From Lycium barbarum (lineage: Eukaryota; Streptophyta; Magnoliopsida; Solanales; Solanaceae), in assembly GCF_019175385.1 (NCBI RefSeq), contig NC_083340.1:7231706-7295705 (forward strand): DNA of 64,000 nt, written 5' to 3'. The position numbers and the translations under genes are program-made. Position 1 is the stretch's first letter. Every line of letters starts with the position of its first letter. The notes beneath the pieces were generated by a model. The model searched no databases. It was not told where the DNA came from and saw nothing but the letters and a program-made list of their open reading frames with translations. This document shows positions 1-11,580 of this stretch, piece by piece.

Positions 1-2059
1 CACTTGCTTGCTAGCTCTTTGATCATTTTGAAAAACTAATTCGATATCAGTTCTTAAGAATTAATTTCTAGCTTACACACCCCCACCCCCTCTCTATCTC
101 TCAATAACATGCATATATAGGAAAAGGCAGACCAGATATTCGGAAAACTCATCATAATAAGTATAATTTTTAATAATCAATAAAACGGGTTGAAAATGAT
201 GAGGTATCATGTCCAAATCCTAGCGAAGGCAAAAACAAATTAGGTGATTTTTTTTCATCTATCCATGCCTCAATGGACATAATTATTTGATACGTAATAC
301 TAATATATAAGAGATAATAAATATTCTGTTAATCTTAGTGCATACAAACTGGCTTAAACATTAAGGTTATCAAAAAAATATTACTTTGCTATTTTTCATG
401 CTAAAAAAATAGCCGTAGGTGCAGTAACTGTCCTCCCTAGCCAAACTTGAAACCAACTATATTTTACAAAGCTCACATAGGTAGAGATCTTATCTCTCAT
501 ATAACTGAAAATATTCATTTGGTAATAAATATATTATAAAAACTTAAAACAGTTTCATGAAAAAAAAATCTATATTTGCAGCATTGGAGGGTAGGTCGAT
601 CCTTATCTAGAGTAATTTAATGAGGACAATGATCCCCCAAAAGATGGTCGATAGTTTTTTTGGAATTGTCTTTTAACCAGCTAGGCATGCCCTATATGGC
701 TTTTACTTAAATTTCCACCATACCTCTGTATATCTATATTTCTACTTTGGGTTCAGTTGGCTGTTGGTCAAATTGGCCTTTGTCTTCTTCCTTTAAACCA
801 GCCAAAATTTCACAAAGACCTTTGAGTTCCAACGATACGTCAATTATCAAACAATGACGCCAAAAACGTCATGCATAAATTCTAGTATTTCTTTTGATAA
901 CTATTGTCATTTTGCAAGAGTCACTGCCGTGTAATGTCAATTGTCAAGCATATCATAAACACCATTTTCACAATAGTTTATATAGATATAAGAAAGTTTT
1001 TACACTATTTGATCACACGAAGGATATCTAACAAGTAAGACTTCATTTGTTTGCACTTTATGTATGTCTTAATTTTAATTATCTAAATTTCAATTATTAA
1101 ATCTCTTTATTTTTTAAGGTTGAATCTTACTCATTCAGATTAACGTTAAGCGTATTTTTTTTATATTACAATCACTTACTAAATCTGAATGATTCAAATC
1201 AATACAAAATTTTAATATCATTAAAATATATGTTTAAATAGTTTTACAGAGATGGCAGGAAACGACTGTTAAACAATAACATGATCATATAAGTTATAAA
1301 ATGAATGAAGCCAAATAAGTAACTATGTGTTGTCCTTCGTCATGATTTTGAAAGTTCTATAAGTTTTACATTTGTCATTTTGCAAAAGTCGCTGCCGTAT
1401 AATGTCGATCTTGCTGTGTGTAAATCAACGCCAAAGTACTAATTAATGGCATAATAATATGTTCTGTTCATTCTTCGTCCGTGAACTACCCACGCCTGCA
1501 TTTACTACCATGCACCATCCTACACCTAACAACCACGTCTTCCTTTTTTGCTTATTTCCCTCTCTTTTATTTTCTTATTTTTATGAAATCCCTTTCTATA
1601 AAAAAATCAATACAGAGATAATTTCTTATTGAATGACTGATATATAACAAGTTAATATATATTGCATAATTTAAATATTTATTCTTTAAATAGAATAAAA
1701 AAGTATTCTTACATATACTATTATGAGAGTCAGTTTTGTCAATTTAGAATTTTAATCCACTTATTGCTAATACACCCACTTTTATTGCATATTCTACCAG
1801 CATAAATAATATATAGGTTCCACATAATATAATACATAGGTTCTTGCATCACTTATGTAGATAATGAGGCAAACAAAAAAAATTAACAATCAAACATGGT
1901 ATAACTTAAAACTGTATTTTATGTGGAGATTAAATTTTCTCAAGCTCAACCAAATATAGTACTATACAAATTACTGCTGAATTCTATGTGGAGATTAAAT
2001 CTTTCTCAAATGCAAACCAAATGGCCCGCAACTGTGATTGACACTTAGAGACTTATTAT
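1..2059. other. AT-rich intergenic DNA, no gene seen
   Basis: No open frame in this stretch has recognisable protein similarity, and no convincing splice-linked coding pattern is visible on either strand. It is AT-rich with short homopolymers. A near-duplicate phrase about loss of signal from fibres of the type 'gtcattttgcaa(g/a)agtc(a/g)ctgccgt' occurs near 908 and 1373, which suggests a short dispersed or duplicated repeat of unknown type. Confidence 0.6.
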
Positions 2060-2301
2060 TTCGTTCCATCTTAACTGTCGCTTGAGCTCAAAAGTTCTAA
2101 AATAATTATCACTCTAAAAATTCAAGACTAAATTTGATTGTTGTTTTCAACTATACTTTTAAGGGCATAATATTTAAGAAGCAGAAATCAATATACTTTT
2201 ACTAAATAGGAATAACTTAGTAAAATTTACCTTGAATTTATTATTTTTCTTAATGTCGTGAAAAGCTAAAATGACAAATAAAATGAGAGGGAGGGAGTAT
2301 A
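2060..2301. mobile_element. possible Stowaway-like MITE
   Basis: The right edge reads gagagggagggagta next to a TA dinucleotide, and the left edge has a loosely complementary ttcgttccatcttaactgtc. This resembles Stowaway (Tc1/mariner-type) MITE ends, which start CTCCCTCYG and duplicate TA. The left end is degenerate, so the boundaries are approximate. Confidence 0.35.
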
Positions 2302-2973
2302 GAACAAGTAGTTGCAAATTTCCACGGAGCGGGAGCTGATTGATTGAAATACTATAAGATTTCTTGAATTAAGCGAGGATGGAAAAATATAGATCTCGTT
2401 GATGACATTGTTTTAATTTATCATAATAAAAGGTATACGTCAAAACGTGTGATCAAATGTTTTGATAGAGGTCACTAGCATTCATTACCCAACAATGTAG
2501 TGCGATTTGGTCATTAATTTTCTTTCTAGATGGAGCTTATGAAATCCCATCTGATGTAGCCAACAAATTACGTGTTTAATTGAATTTAATGTTTTCAATA
2601 CGAATATATATATATATATATATAGATAGATAGATATATGTTACATTCTAAATCTATAATTCTAAAAGTAAAATGAGTATAATGGTAAAATTATAAAGAT
2701 TGAACTACCTGTAAGTTAAAATCTTGAATCCGTATATATCCCATGTTACATGCACTAACATCAAAATATTACACTCGTAAGGAGAACAATAATTCAAAAT
2801 CGGAGACCCTTTAATTACAACCATACAGTAACACGAAAAAGTCATGAAAATTAAATGTATCATGAAAATTAAATGTTCCATTCAATTACGTATGTTCTTG
2901 ATTTGCATGGAATTCACGAAAGCAAAAGAATGAAGTTATCTACAAAGAGTTAAATCGAATTAAATAGTGTGAA

Positions 2974-3181
2974 CAGTAGCGGAGCCACATAGAGCTGAGG
3001 GGGTTCTGTGTGGCTCCGAGGGTGTTCATCCGAACCTCCTCGGCAGAAAAAAATATTATTTTTAGATGGTTAAAATTATTTTTTATGTATATATAGTAGA
3101 TGTTGAACCCCCTTAGGCTTCTTTGTATGTTTACATTTTTATATTTTAAATCCCCTCGATAAAATTCTGGTTCCGCCAATG
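2974..3181. mobile_element. hAT-type MITE with 8-bp TSD
   Basis: The 208-bp element begins cagtagcggagcca and ends tggttccgccaatg, which are imperfect inverted copies. It is flanked by the perfect 8-bp direct repeat agtgtgaa (2966-2973 and 3182-3189). An 8-bp TSD with CAG..GGCGGA-type ends identifies a non-autonomous hAT element. It belongs to the same family as the copies at 27878, 48639 and 62104 in this window. Confidence 0.85.
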
Positions 3182-3189
3182 AGTGTGAA

Positions 3190-4173
3190 TGCAAATGTGA
3201 ACCATTGGAGAAGGACATCACTCCCTGCATTTGAGGGAAGCTACATTTATGGGCCACCACAAAAAAAGACCTATGAATTTTGGGGAATGTGAATTTACTC
3301 AAAATGTTTTTTCCGTGATTAATTAGATATAAAATCAAACTTGCAAGATGGTATCAATAATTGCGTTAAAATTACTGTAACGAAAATATCTAGAGTGAGC
3401 TGCTACAAATTTTGGAGTACGTAACACATACTCCTATTAGCTTAGTATTTTGAGACAAATTTATTTTCCTGATTTTAGTATCTTTATGTAACCGATTATT
3501 TTTACTTTTATAAAATTGTCAATATGATTTTCAAAAGACTAAAATGGTGAACCACTTTTGAGACAAACAAGAGTCACTAAATATACATTTCACTATTATT
3601 TCAAACAAGCAAGAGTAACATTCATATGTGTGACAAGTACGGTGGAATAGCTGGAATCTCTTTACTTTTTACCAGAGACTCGAATCGAGCACTAAGCAGT
3701 GGCACAACTACAATAGAAATTGGATTTGGCAAAATTCAATAGCTTTGACCTAAATATTATATTAGTGTGCCAAAAAATTCACTTAATATATAATATAAAT
3801 ATTTTAACAAAAATACGTTTTACTTCCCTTAGTAAGCTTTACTAGTACGAATGCGCATTAGTCTAGCTATTGACTTCAAATATTGAATGGTTAAACCAAA
3901 GAGAACATTCCTATATGCTATATGTGTACCATATTCTTCCATATTAACACGGATGCGTTCATATATAGTCACTATAACCATTTTAGATGAAATTATCACC
4001 TCTTTCTTTTTGTTCTGAATTTACACAACTTCCCAAGAACTGAAAAAAGGGGAAAGACTGAAAGGTGTCATTCTCAAACATTAAAGAAGGGTGTAAGTAG
4101 TAGCTAGCAGAATTTGGTGGTGGTATTGATTACCAGTATTAACTCCTTCAGCTACCCTTCATTAAATTTCATA
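3190..4173. other. intergenic, no gene seen
   Basis: AT-rich DNA without a supportable gene on either strand. Around 3690-3830 there is text resembling the interior of a degraded MITE (a 'gtggcacaactac' start), but I could not find matching ends. Confidence 0.5.
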
Positions 4174-4599
4174 GGCAGAGATAAACCTGTTACCCGGTTC
4201 GGTTTAACCGGTTAAAACCGGTAACCGGACCGGTTAAACCGGAACCGGAACCGGTAGAACCGGTTAACCGGAACCCGTGTAAAATTTTACCGGTCCGGTT
4301 CTGATATTTTTGAAACCGGAACCGGTTAAATCGGTAAAACCGGAACCGGACCGGTTAAACCGGTTTAACCGGTGAATTTTAAAAAAAAAAAAAAAAAAAA
4401 GAGCCGCTTTGCGTTAATGGACCGTTGGCAACGGTCCATTTGCAAAAATGGTCGTTGCCAAACAGTCATTTTGTTAATTTTTGACCCCCAATTTTTTTTT
4501 TTAACACTTTAACCCATCCCACCCCTACATAAACCCTTCTTCATTTTCATTTTAATTCACACCAATTCACTCTTCTTCATCTTTCTCTCAAATCTCAAT

Positions 4600-5215
4600 C
4601 AGTGTTTTAAAAGGCCAGGGCGTAAGGCGGGACGTTTTACGTCTGCCTCAGTGAGGCGTAAGCCCCATGGGGTTTTAATTTTTAGTATTTTATAAAATGA
4701 TATAATTATAATAAATACTTTTAAATAGGTGAAATAGCGTAAAAAATTGAAGAAAACTATAAATAAGTGATATATATACTAATTAGAGCAATCTATTATA
4801 TGCTACTTACAAGTACAAGTGACTGCTCGTTACTTTTTTGAGATAGTAGAAGACAAGATAAATAATTGGAAAAGAATATATATTAGACATTCTAATTTCT
4901 AGCAATAAAAAAAGGTCTTGACTTTTAAATTTAATGTTTCAGTTCCTTTTTAAAACATTTGAATAATTACATGTTGACTTTTGAGAATTTGGGCATTATA
5001 TTAAGGACTTATTTAACAAATTTCGTTTTAGTTTGAAGAAGTTTTCTGGGCTTACGCCCCAACAAAAAAACTTCGCCCCAACAAAAAAAATCTCGCCCCA
5101 AACGCCCGGGCGTACGCCCCAAATTGCTGGGCGTACGCCTTTGGAGACTTTCGCCCCGACCCATCGCCCCGGGGCATTTTTGGTACGCCCCGCCTCAGGG
5201 TGAGCCTCGCTTTTA
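4600..5215. mobile_element. GC-rich hAT-type MITE nested in the deleted hAT copy, right end lost
   Basis: It begins cagtgttttaaaaggc, identical to the reverse complement of one end of the 58898-59851 element. The neighbouring interior (a 'ccatggggttttaatttttagta' type stretch) also matches that element in reverse orientation. The subterminal DNA is rich in gcgtaagcc/cgcccc motifs against an AT-rich core. The right end stops at cttttA and joins transposase-derived sequence, so the normal aaaacactg terminus is missing. Confidence 0.75.
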
Positions 5216-5313
5216 GGTCATGAGACAATGAAACAACATTTTATCGACACTTTTAATGAAAACTTAGATGATGATGATGAAACACAACCCCCCGAAAATT
5301 CCCTAGGAGATAC

Positions 5314-5655
5314 ATGTACTATATAAGTATATAAGTATATATAGTATATAGTACATATATATAAGTATATATAGTATATATATTAAGTTATACATATATA
5401 TAAGTATATACAGTATATAACTTATATATAAGTATATATAGTATAGTATATAAATATATATTAAGTATATATAGTATATAGTACATATATATAAGTATAT
5501 ATATATTAAGTTATACATATATATAGTATATATATTAAGTTATACATATATATAAGTATATATATGTATAGTATATAGTATATATATATATTAAGTTATA
5601 CATATATATAAGTATATATAAGTATATTAAGTTATACATATATATAGTATACGAA
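5314..5655. repeat. AT-rich minisatellite (tatataagtatatatagta-type) inside the hAT element
   Basis: Irregular tandem repeats built from tatataagtatatatagtat and ttaagttatacatata. The same repeat type, in inverse orientation, fills 15420-15862 of the larger hAT copy, so it is a property of the transposon rather than of this locus. Open frames here encode only Tyr/Ile runs and are not genes. Confidence 0.85.
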
Positions 5656-5955
5656 AAACACTATTCTGTATTGCTGACTTGTTATTAGCCTGTTAGGCAG
5701 TAAATATTTAAACTTTAATTATAAAGTTGTATAACATATGTAAATATACCTACAATATACTAATAAATACTATAATATATATATATAATACAAAAAAAAA
5801 TAAAAAAAAATTTAACCACTGCAAACCGGACTGGTTCTGATTTGGAGTTTCAAACCGATAAACCGGAACCGGTTAAGCGGTTCCGATTTTTTAACCGAAC
5901 CGGCCGGTTATCGGTCTGGTTCCGATTTTAACCGGTTGCCAGGTTTAGGAAGAGA

Positions 5956-6264
5956 TGGACACATCATTAATCAAACATCATACATATAGTATATACAAAA
6001 GCAAAAAAAGGAGTATTGGAAAACCAAGACAGATATGGGCATGTGAAAGTAATAAATGAGACAATGGGGATTGTGGGAAATTAAATCCAGCAGGCATTGT
6101 GCTAGTGTTTGTGATGTGGTCCCTCTTGATTTTATTTTATAGGAGGCGCTGACGATTTCCAGAAGATCACGGGTATGTCTTTTTTCTAATTCCACCTTTG
6201 TCTTCTTTTTTTTTTCTTCCGATTTTAGAGCATTCAAACTTTATTGGTCCGATTAATTCATCAC
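5956..6264. other. intergenic, no gene seen
   Basis: Short AT-rich spacer between the deleted hAT copy and a Tourist-like MITE, with no gene or clear repeat. The small frame on the minus strand has no recognisable domain. Confidence 0.5.
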
Positions 6265-6267
6265 TTA

Positions 6268-6505
6268 GGGGTCGGATGTTTGCGCACGAGCTTGTTTGAT
6301 ACGAGAGATAAGGATAAATAATTCAAAATTATATTTGAGAAGAGTTTATCATACATTTAGTTGAGATAAAATAAAACAGTGATATAACTAATCCCGGGAT
6401 TAGTTATCAGAGGTTTCTAGTGTTATTTTATTCATGTGGGAGAGTGAAATAACTAATACCGGGATAACTACTCCCAGGATAACTTATTTCCAACCAAACG
6501 ACCCC
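6268..6505. mobile_element. Tourist-like MITE (TTA target duplication)
   Basis: The ends are ggggtcggatgtttg and ccaaacgacccc, flanked by tta on both sides (6265-6267 and 6506-6508). The interior has cccgggat palindromes (aactaatcccgggattagtt). A 3-bp TTA/TAA duplication with these ends fits a PIF/Harbinger-type MITE. A degraded stretch of similar style continues to about 6690. Confidence 0.7.
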
Positions 6506-6699
6506 TTAATTATTCCTAGATTACAGTTCTGAGATTATAATTTTTGAACTAATTTATCTCATCTGAGAGGTGGGATAAAATGTGATATTCAGAATTAAGC
6601 TGGGATTAAATTTATACTGTGTTTAATTGACAATATAAATTCTTAATCCTGAAATACTACATCTTATCCCACGTACCAACATCCCTTATAGCCTATTAA

Positions 6700-8325
6700 G
6701 AGAGTAAAGCGTATTATCAAAATGTTTTTTATTTTTAAGATTCAAACCTGAGACATACATTGGATGAGAGGATCTCAATTGGAGTATTTCTTTTCCAATT
6801 AAACCCTAACTTATATATCAAAATTGTGATAGAAAAAGTTTCTGTGCGTAAAAAGTTATCAGTGAAGAAAAAGATGTACGGAGTAATAAAAAGAATTTCG
6901 TTACAAGTTGGGGAGGGCAAAGTATGCATTAAACTCTTTTTCAAAATGGTTGATAGTACATGATGTTCCAAGACAGTTGCTGGACGGGGCAAGTGCACGA
7001 ATAGCTGATTTTGGGATCTTCATTTGGATCAATACTCAAAGTTTATATATTTTTGTACGTTTAGTTATTTTAGAAATAACTTCTAACATATGCAATTGAA
7101 GTTGCCAAAATTCACATCCTAAGTTTTGCTTGAAGTTTAGCATATTATTGTTTGTGCGATCAAACTTTCAACCTATGCATCTAAGGTATAGTTTGCCAAG
7201 ACCAACTTCAAACGCGTGTATGAAATTTTAGACGTGTATTTAAAATTAGGAGTAATTTCTCTGAAGTTTGAACTATCAATTTTCATCTCTGCCAATATTT
7301 TCAAGTTTTTCCAATATCATCCTCTTGATTTAAACTAAATTTTCATATGCGAAATTCAAGATCCACTTCTTCCAATTTACAATATTTACCAATGTTTTCA
7401 AGCTTCTTCAACAACACCCAATTGATTTAAACACAATTTTCATATTCAAATTCAAGGTCTACTTCTCTAAAGCTTGCTACACTGGTGATTTGTCAATGTT
7501 TCCAACATTTTCTAATAACACCATTCTTGATTTAACCTGACATTTTATATTCAAAATTTAAGACCACTCATTCAAGCGTTATATTTCAATTATTGTACAC
7601 GATAAATTCAAGCATTATATTTTAATTTTCGTTGAAGTTTACTTACACGAGGTAACAGTTATAACAGTAGAAATGTTGAAAAAATTGACAGTTAACAGTA
7701 CAAATGTTGAAAATATTGACTATGAGTTAAATGGGAGCGTCCACATACACTGGCCCATGAAATTTTTTACTTATTGGACTATCTTGGTCTTCCTAGAAAG
7801 AACCGATTTTGACGATTTCGGTTCATATGTTAGAAGCCCAGCCCACTATTAGAGATGGCGTTACACCGGGTCATTCACACAAATGGCCCTATTTCGGGTC
7901 GGCCTTTAATTTTTGATATTCAACACTTTTTATGTAGCGTAAGTTTATATTTCATTCCCACAAGTTATGCCGAACACGACAAAATTTTCAAAACTCCATA
8001 TAAAAACGGTCAAAAACACATCAAACTCCACAAAAACAAACATCTAAAAGAAAAAATAATATATGTTCCAAAATGCAAAACTTCAGTTTCTAGACACTAC
8101 AACAAATTCCTAAAATCCTACACACTTATATTGCATAACTTAATTCCTACAAAATCTATGCCAAGTGAAGGAAAAATTCAATTTTTGAAGATAAATATTA
8201 CAAAACTTATGCCGAGCGAAACAATTCTAGATATGTTCATTAAATGAGCATCAAGAACAAAAATTTAAAACCGCAAATACGAAAGGCAAAAATTAAATTA
8301 AAGACCAGTGCGTTTTGAAGTATCC
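6700..8325. other. intergenic, degraded repeats, no gene seen
   Basis: No supportable gene. Three loosely repeated blocks near 7300, 7400 and 7510 share a 'tttccaa(t/c)a.. ttgatttaaac..aa.ttttcatattcaaaattcaag' pattern, suggesting an old tandem triplication. A phrase around 7824-7870 (agcccagcccactattagagatggc) recurs imperfectly at 8650-8690, flanking the next element. The 130-codon frame at 7855-8247 is Lys/Asn-rich low-complexity sequence and not convincing as a protein. Confidence 0.5.
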
Positions 8326-8585
8326 ATGCAATTTGCAGGATGGCCCTTTGCAGGGGTGGCCTTTAATTTTTACCCCTCAAAATGGTGGTCTTTAAATTTT
8401 GCCCTTAGGCAGATATTCTGCCTTCAGGCAACTGGACAAATTTGCAAAATTTTGCCTTGTGATTTTTTTTTTATTGAGTTGGGGTTCAAACCCACAATCT
8501 CAGAGTGTTAGGCGAGGGGTAAAACTTAAACATCACCAATTTGAAGGCCAAAAATTAAAGGCCACCCCAAATGAAGGATAATCGC
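8326..8585. repeat. repeat with roughly 80-bp inverted ends (long-TIR MITE), same family as 24300-25035
   Basis: The left arm (ggtggcctttaatttttac, then ggtggtctttaa) is mirrored by the right arm (ccaatttgaaggccaaaaattaaaggccaccc). The interior has a ttgagttggggttcaaaccc stretch resembling a tRNA B-box/T-arm. A related element lies just upstream of the gene at 25069. This one lies about 270 bp upstream of the inferred first exon of the MLF gene. Confidence 0.6.
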
Positions 8586-8799
8586 AAAAAAAAAAAAAAA
8601 AAAAAAAAGCAAAAACTTGAACCCATTTTGATGATTGGGCTTCATATGTCAGAGCCCAGCCCGCTACGAGAAATGGCCCTACACTCAAGCTTTGCGCTGC
8701 CATGTACTAGAACATTCCTCGCGAAAGAGTCGGTTAATTTACGCTACTTACCAAACACTTAATATAAATCCGATATCCGTAAATCTATAATATTTTCAT

Positions 8800-8859
8800 C
8801 CAAATATCCTACCAAAAAAAAAAAAAGAGTTCCAATCTGTTATACACTAGTTTTTACAG
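8800..8859 (+). other. inferred non-coding first exon of the MLF gene
   Basis: A good 5' splice site (acag|gtaacg) lies at 8859/8860. The first coding exon of the MLF gene is preceded by a strong acceptor (tttcag at 11561-11566) only 14 bases before the start codon. A 5' UTR intron of about 2.7 kb is therefore likely. The transcription start is not known, so the left edge is a guess. Confidence 0.4.
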
Positions 8860-9533
8860 GTAACGCTCCTTCAATTTTCTCTGTTTAGGGTTTAATTTGT
8901 TTGTATTTACTGTCAAAAAGGTGTTTTTGGTTTAATTTGATGATCGATCATAATTTTATTTGTTGGAACACTGGTGATCGATCATAATTTTAATCGGTTT
9001 ATGCTCGGAAATGATAAATTTACTATCTTTCATTTTTTTTTTTGGTATGTTTACTTATATTTCACGATCTCTTGTTATTCTTAATTTTTTCAATTGTTTA
9101 TTTATTGGGTAGGGTTTGTTAATTAATAATCTCTGTTAGCAGGGAGGAAATAACCACTTTCTTTTTGGTGGTGGTTGGGTGGGTGGGGGTTAGGAGGGGT
9201 TGTTTGTTTTTGATAAGGTAGGGTTTGTCGTTCGATGATCGGTACGTAAACGTTGTATGAAAAAGAGAGAATTTTGGTATACGCTGTATTGGCGGTTAGC
9301 GCTTTCGTTCTCTAGTTCAATGTTTCGGTGTTTATTTGTTGTTAGCAATCTACTAGAGGATTTGCTGAAGGTAGGGAGGCTAGTGTTCTCTCCTTACTAG
9401 TAGTATTAGTTAGTAATCGCGTAGTTTCTTTTCTTCAATGTGTATTACTATCTGTTGCTTCATTTGCTTCGTATCTTGCTATTTTGCCTGTCATATTTTA
9501 TTTGATACCATGCTTCAAATTCTTCTCTCTTCT

Positions 9534-9655
9534 TTCGAGCCGAGGGTTTATTGGAAACAACCTCTCACAAAGGTAGGGGTAAGGTCTGTGTACATCTTAC
9601 CTTCCCTAGACCCCACTTGTGGTATTACAATGGGTATGTTGTTGTTGTGTTTATA
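9534..9655 (+). mobile_element. LINE (RTE-type) 3'-end fragment
   Basis: The block from gagccgaggg through accttccctagacccc to a short gttgttgtt tail is collinear with the 3' ends of the LINE copies at 23130-23250 and 26133-26260. It is a severely truncated insertion, or a SINE that shares this LINE tail. It lies in the 5' UTR intron of the MLF gene. Confidence 0.75.
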
Positions 9656-9660
9656 CTGGG

Positions 9661-9800
9661 ACAGGTGATATTTTGTTGATTGGTGAGACCAAATATGAAG
9701 TTGAAAAAAAGTTGGAAATATGGGTAAGTACTGGAGAAAGTAAGGGTTTAACATAACTAGAAATAAGAAAGGTTATATGTATTGGAAGTTTAGTTCCCGA
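9661..9800 (+). pseudogene. LINE reverse-transcriptase remnant
   Basis: Translated across frameshifts and stops, it aligns with the thumb-side region of the RT encoded by the LINE at 26924-27180. A GDILLIGET-like start, a K-LE-W core and a YM-x(2)-KFS end correspond to the family's LIDET, LEGWRQ and YMECKFS. It is a dead fragment in the MLF 5' intron and is out of order relative to the 3'-end fragment just before it. Confidence 0.6.
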
Positions 9801-9831
9801 TGGGATGTCTAGCTTCTGGTAGGAAGAAAGA

Positions 9832-10012
9832 AATTATTGTGGTGCTAATGCTAATTCATATATCTAGGGTTTGTCTTTTTTTTAATCTTTCTGTTGATTA
9901 GAAGCAACACAAAATTATTGTGGTGCTAATGCTAACTCATATCTAGGGTTTGTCTTTTTTTGTCTTTTTTTTTTTTTTAAAATCTTTCTGTGATTAGAAG
10001 CAATACAAAATT
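9832..10012. repeat. tandem duplication, two units of about 81-100 bp
   Basis: The unit attattgtggtgctaatgct..atctagggtttgtc..gattagaagcaa occurs at 9832-9912 and again at 9913-10012. The copies differ mainly in poly-T length. It lies in the MLF 5' UTR intron. Confidence 0.8.
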
Positions 10013-10583
10013 GAAATAGGAATGTTGGAGTTTGGAGCGATACAAAAATGATGTACTTTAAGTTCAACACATCAACAAGATGAATTTCTTTAGAACAATA
10101 TGCTAAGATGAATATACAGTCATATAAATATTGGACAGGATTAGAGGAGATCAAATCAGAAAGAGGGCGAAATTAGCAAATAAATTGAGAAAGACTCTTC
10201 TACAATTAAATGAGATCAAAAGTATCAAGAGGACAAGGTAAACCTGCATCTCTAGGAATGAAAACAGGTTTAGTGAGAGTAGAATACGATGGAAACAAAG
10301 GATCTGTATAAAAAATTTCAACTAGTTGAATTTGGGGTTTAGTTGTTGCACTTATATTAGGTCCGAAAGGGGATGCCTGTGAAATCTAGAGAACCTCTGG
10401 TTCTTGAGAACCCCAAATGTGCCTAACAAGAGAACTACTCAGCAGTACCGATATAAAAAAAAGTCTGAATATATAGAGGGTATTTATATCGTTGACCACA
10501 ATTGTGAGATTGAGGCGCAGTTGATTTGTTGATCAACTAATTGAGGAAGGTGTTCATCGTGCTAGCTCGTGTCATAGTATCTA

Positions 10584-10775
10584 TACTTCTAAGAAAGGAT
10601 TAATACCTTATAATGGTCCCTTCACATCACTGTACTCCTTGACTTTAGCCAAATGTCTAATATCTTTTGTTTTTTCATCTGTACTTCTAAGAAAGGATTA
10701 ACAACTTATAACGGTCCCTTCACATCACTATACTCCTTGACTTTAGCTGAATGTCTAATATTTTTTGTTTTGAAA
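10584..10775. repeat. tandem duplication, two units of about 98 bp
   Basis: tacttctaagaaaggatta..cttgactttagc..atgtctaat recurs at 10584-10681 and 10682-10775 with a few substitutions. It is an intronic duplication without coding content. Confidence 0.85.
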
Positions 10776-11580
10776 AGAAGGATATCAGTTGGAAGATTGT
10801 TTCCCCTTGGATTTGAGAATCTACTATCGGGGTGACAGAAATGAAACACTAGTTGAAAAATTTGCTGCATAGTGTAATAAATAGAATGCAGTTTACATGC
10901 AAGTATATCTGCTTATATTTAGCAGCAGATACTCTGTTACAACAGTCAAAAGGTTGACTTATGTTTGAGCTTCAATGTATAAAGTAACAAGAATAAACGA
11001 TATGGAGGGGAAGACACTAAACTCTTGGCAAATTAGAGTGTGCCTTTTGCTCTTTTTTCTTTTTGAACCTGGATTTAGTGTTATGGTAATTGTTTTCCTT
11101 GCTTTTGTACTTTATCCCAGCATGTCATTGGTTGGAATTTTGTTTCATTGATAAATATTGCATAGTGCTTTTTATTCTAGTGTCCCCTATTTTAGTTTCG
11201 TAGATACTTCGAGTGGAGGTTGATTCCTAGAGTAGTGAATTTGAATTGTTCATAATGACTTTTCCTGCATATTCTGTTGACTCTTGTCTGACTCTCATTT
11301 TCCAAACTTGCCCCTGGTCACGATTCCAAGTAAATTTGGTTCTAAGAGAAGAAAGACTTATATAACTTTCACTTTCTTATAATTTCTTAGTGGAGTACAG
11401 TACTGGCTTTCTTGCTTCCATACACTCCAAATGCTTTCTTGACTTGTTTGGTTTCAAGGTTATATGTCCCGACTTATTTCACCTTGTTTGTTTCCACCAC
11501 TATGCATGAAGATATTGTTGCTTATAGTACATTTACTGAGTGAAACTAGCTTTGCTTAATTTTCAGGCCAAAAGTTGAAA

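Larger units (their letters stand above)
4182..5947. mobile_element. internally deleted hAT element (relative of the 15097-18983 copy)
   Basis: The ends are taaacctgttacccggtt and aaccggttgccaggttta (imperfect inverted repeats). Near-matching 8-bp duplications flank them: ggcagaga (4174-4181) and ggaagaga (5948-5955). Dense ACCGGTT/GGTTCCGG motifs fill both subterminal regions, as in the larger copy at 15097-18983. The segment at 5216-5312 matches the N-terminal transposase region of that copy in opposite orientation, and 5650-5820 matches its far end. Most of the transposase is missing, and an unrelated hAT MITE (4600 to about 5215) lies inside. It therefore looks like a non-autonomous derivative that would need transposase in trans. 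Confidence 0.9.

Noticed and set aside
2940..3338. 132-codon minus-strand frame
   Set aside because: It runs through a MITE with a perfect TSD, so it is not a conserved gene.
5303..5518. Tyr/Ile-rich open frames over AT minisatellites (also 15592-15870)
   Set aside because: They are translations of tandem repeats inside hAT elements and have no protein-like composition.
7855..8247. 130-codon plus-strand frame
   Set aside because: Lys/Asn-rich low-complexity sequence within degraded repeats, with no domain or splice context.
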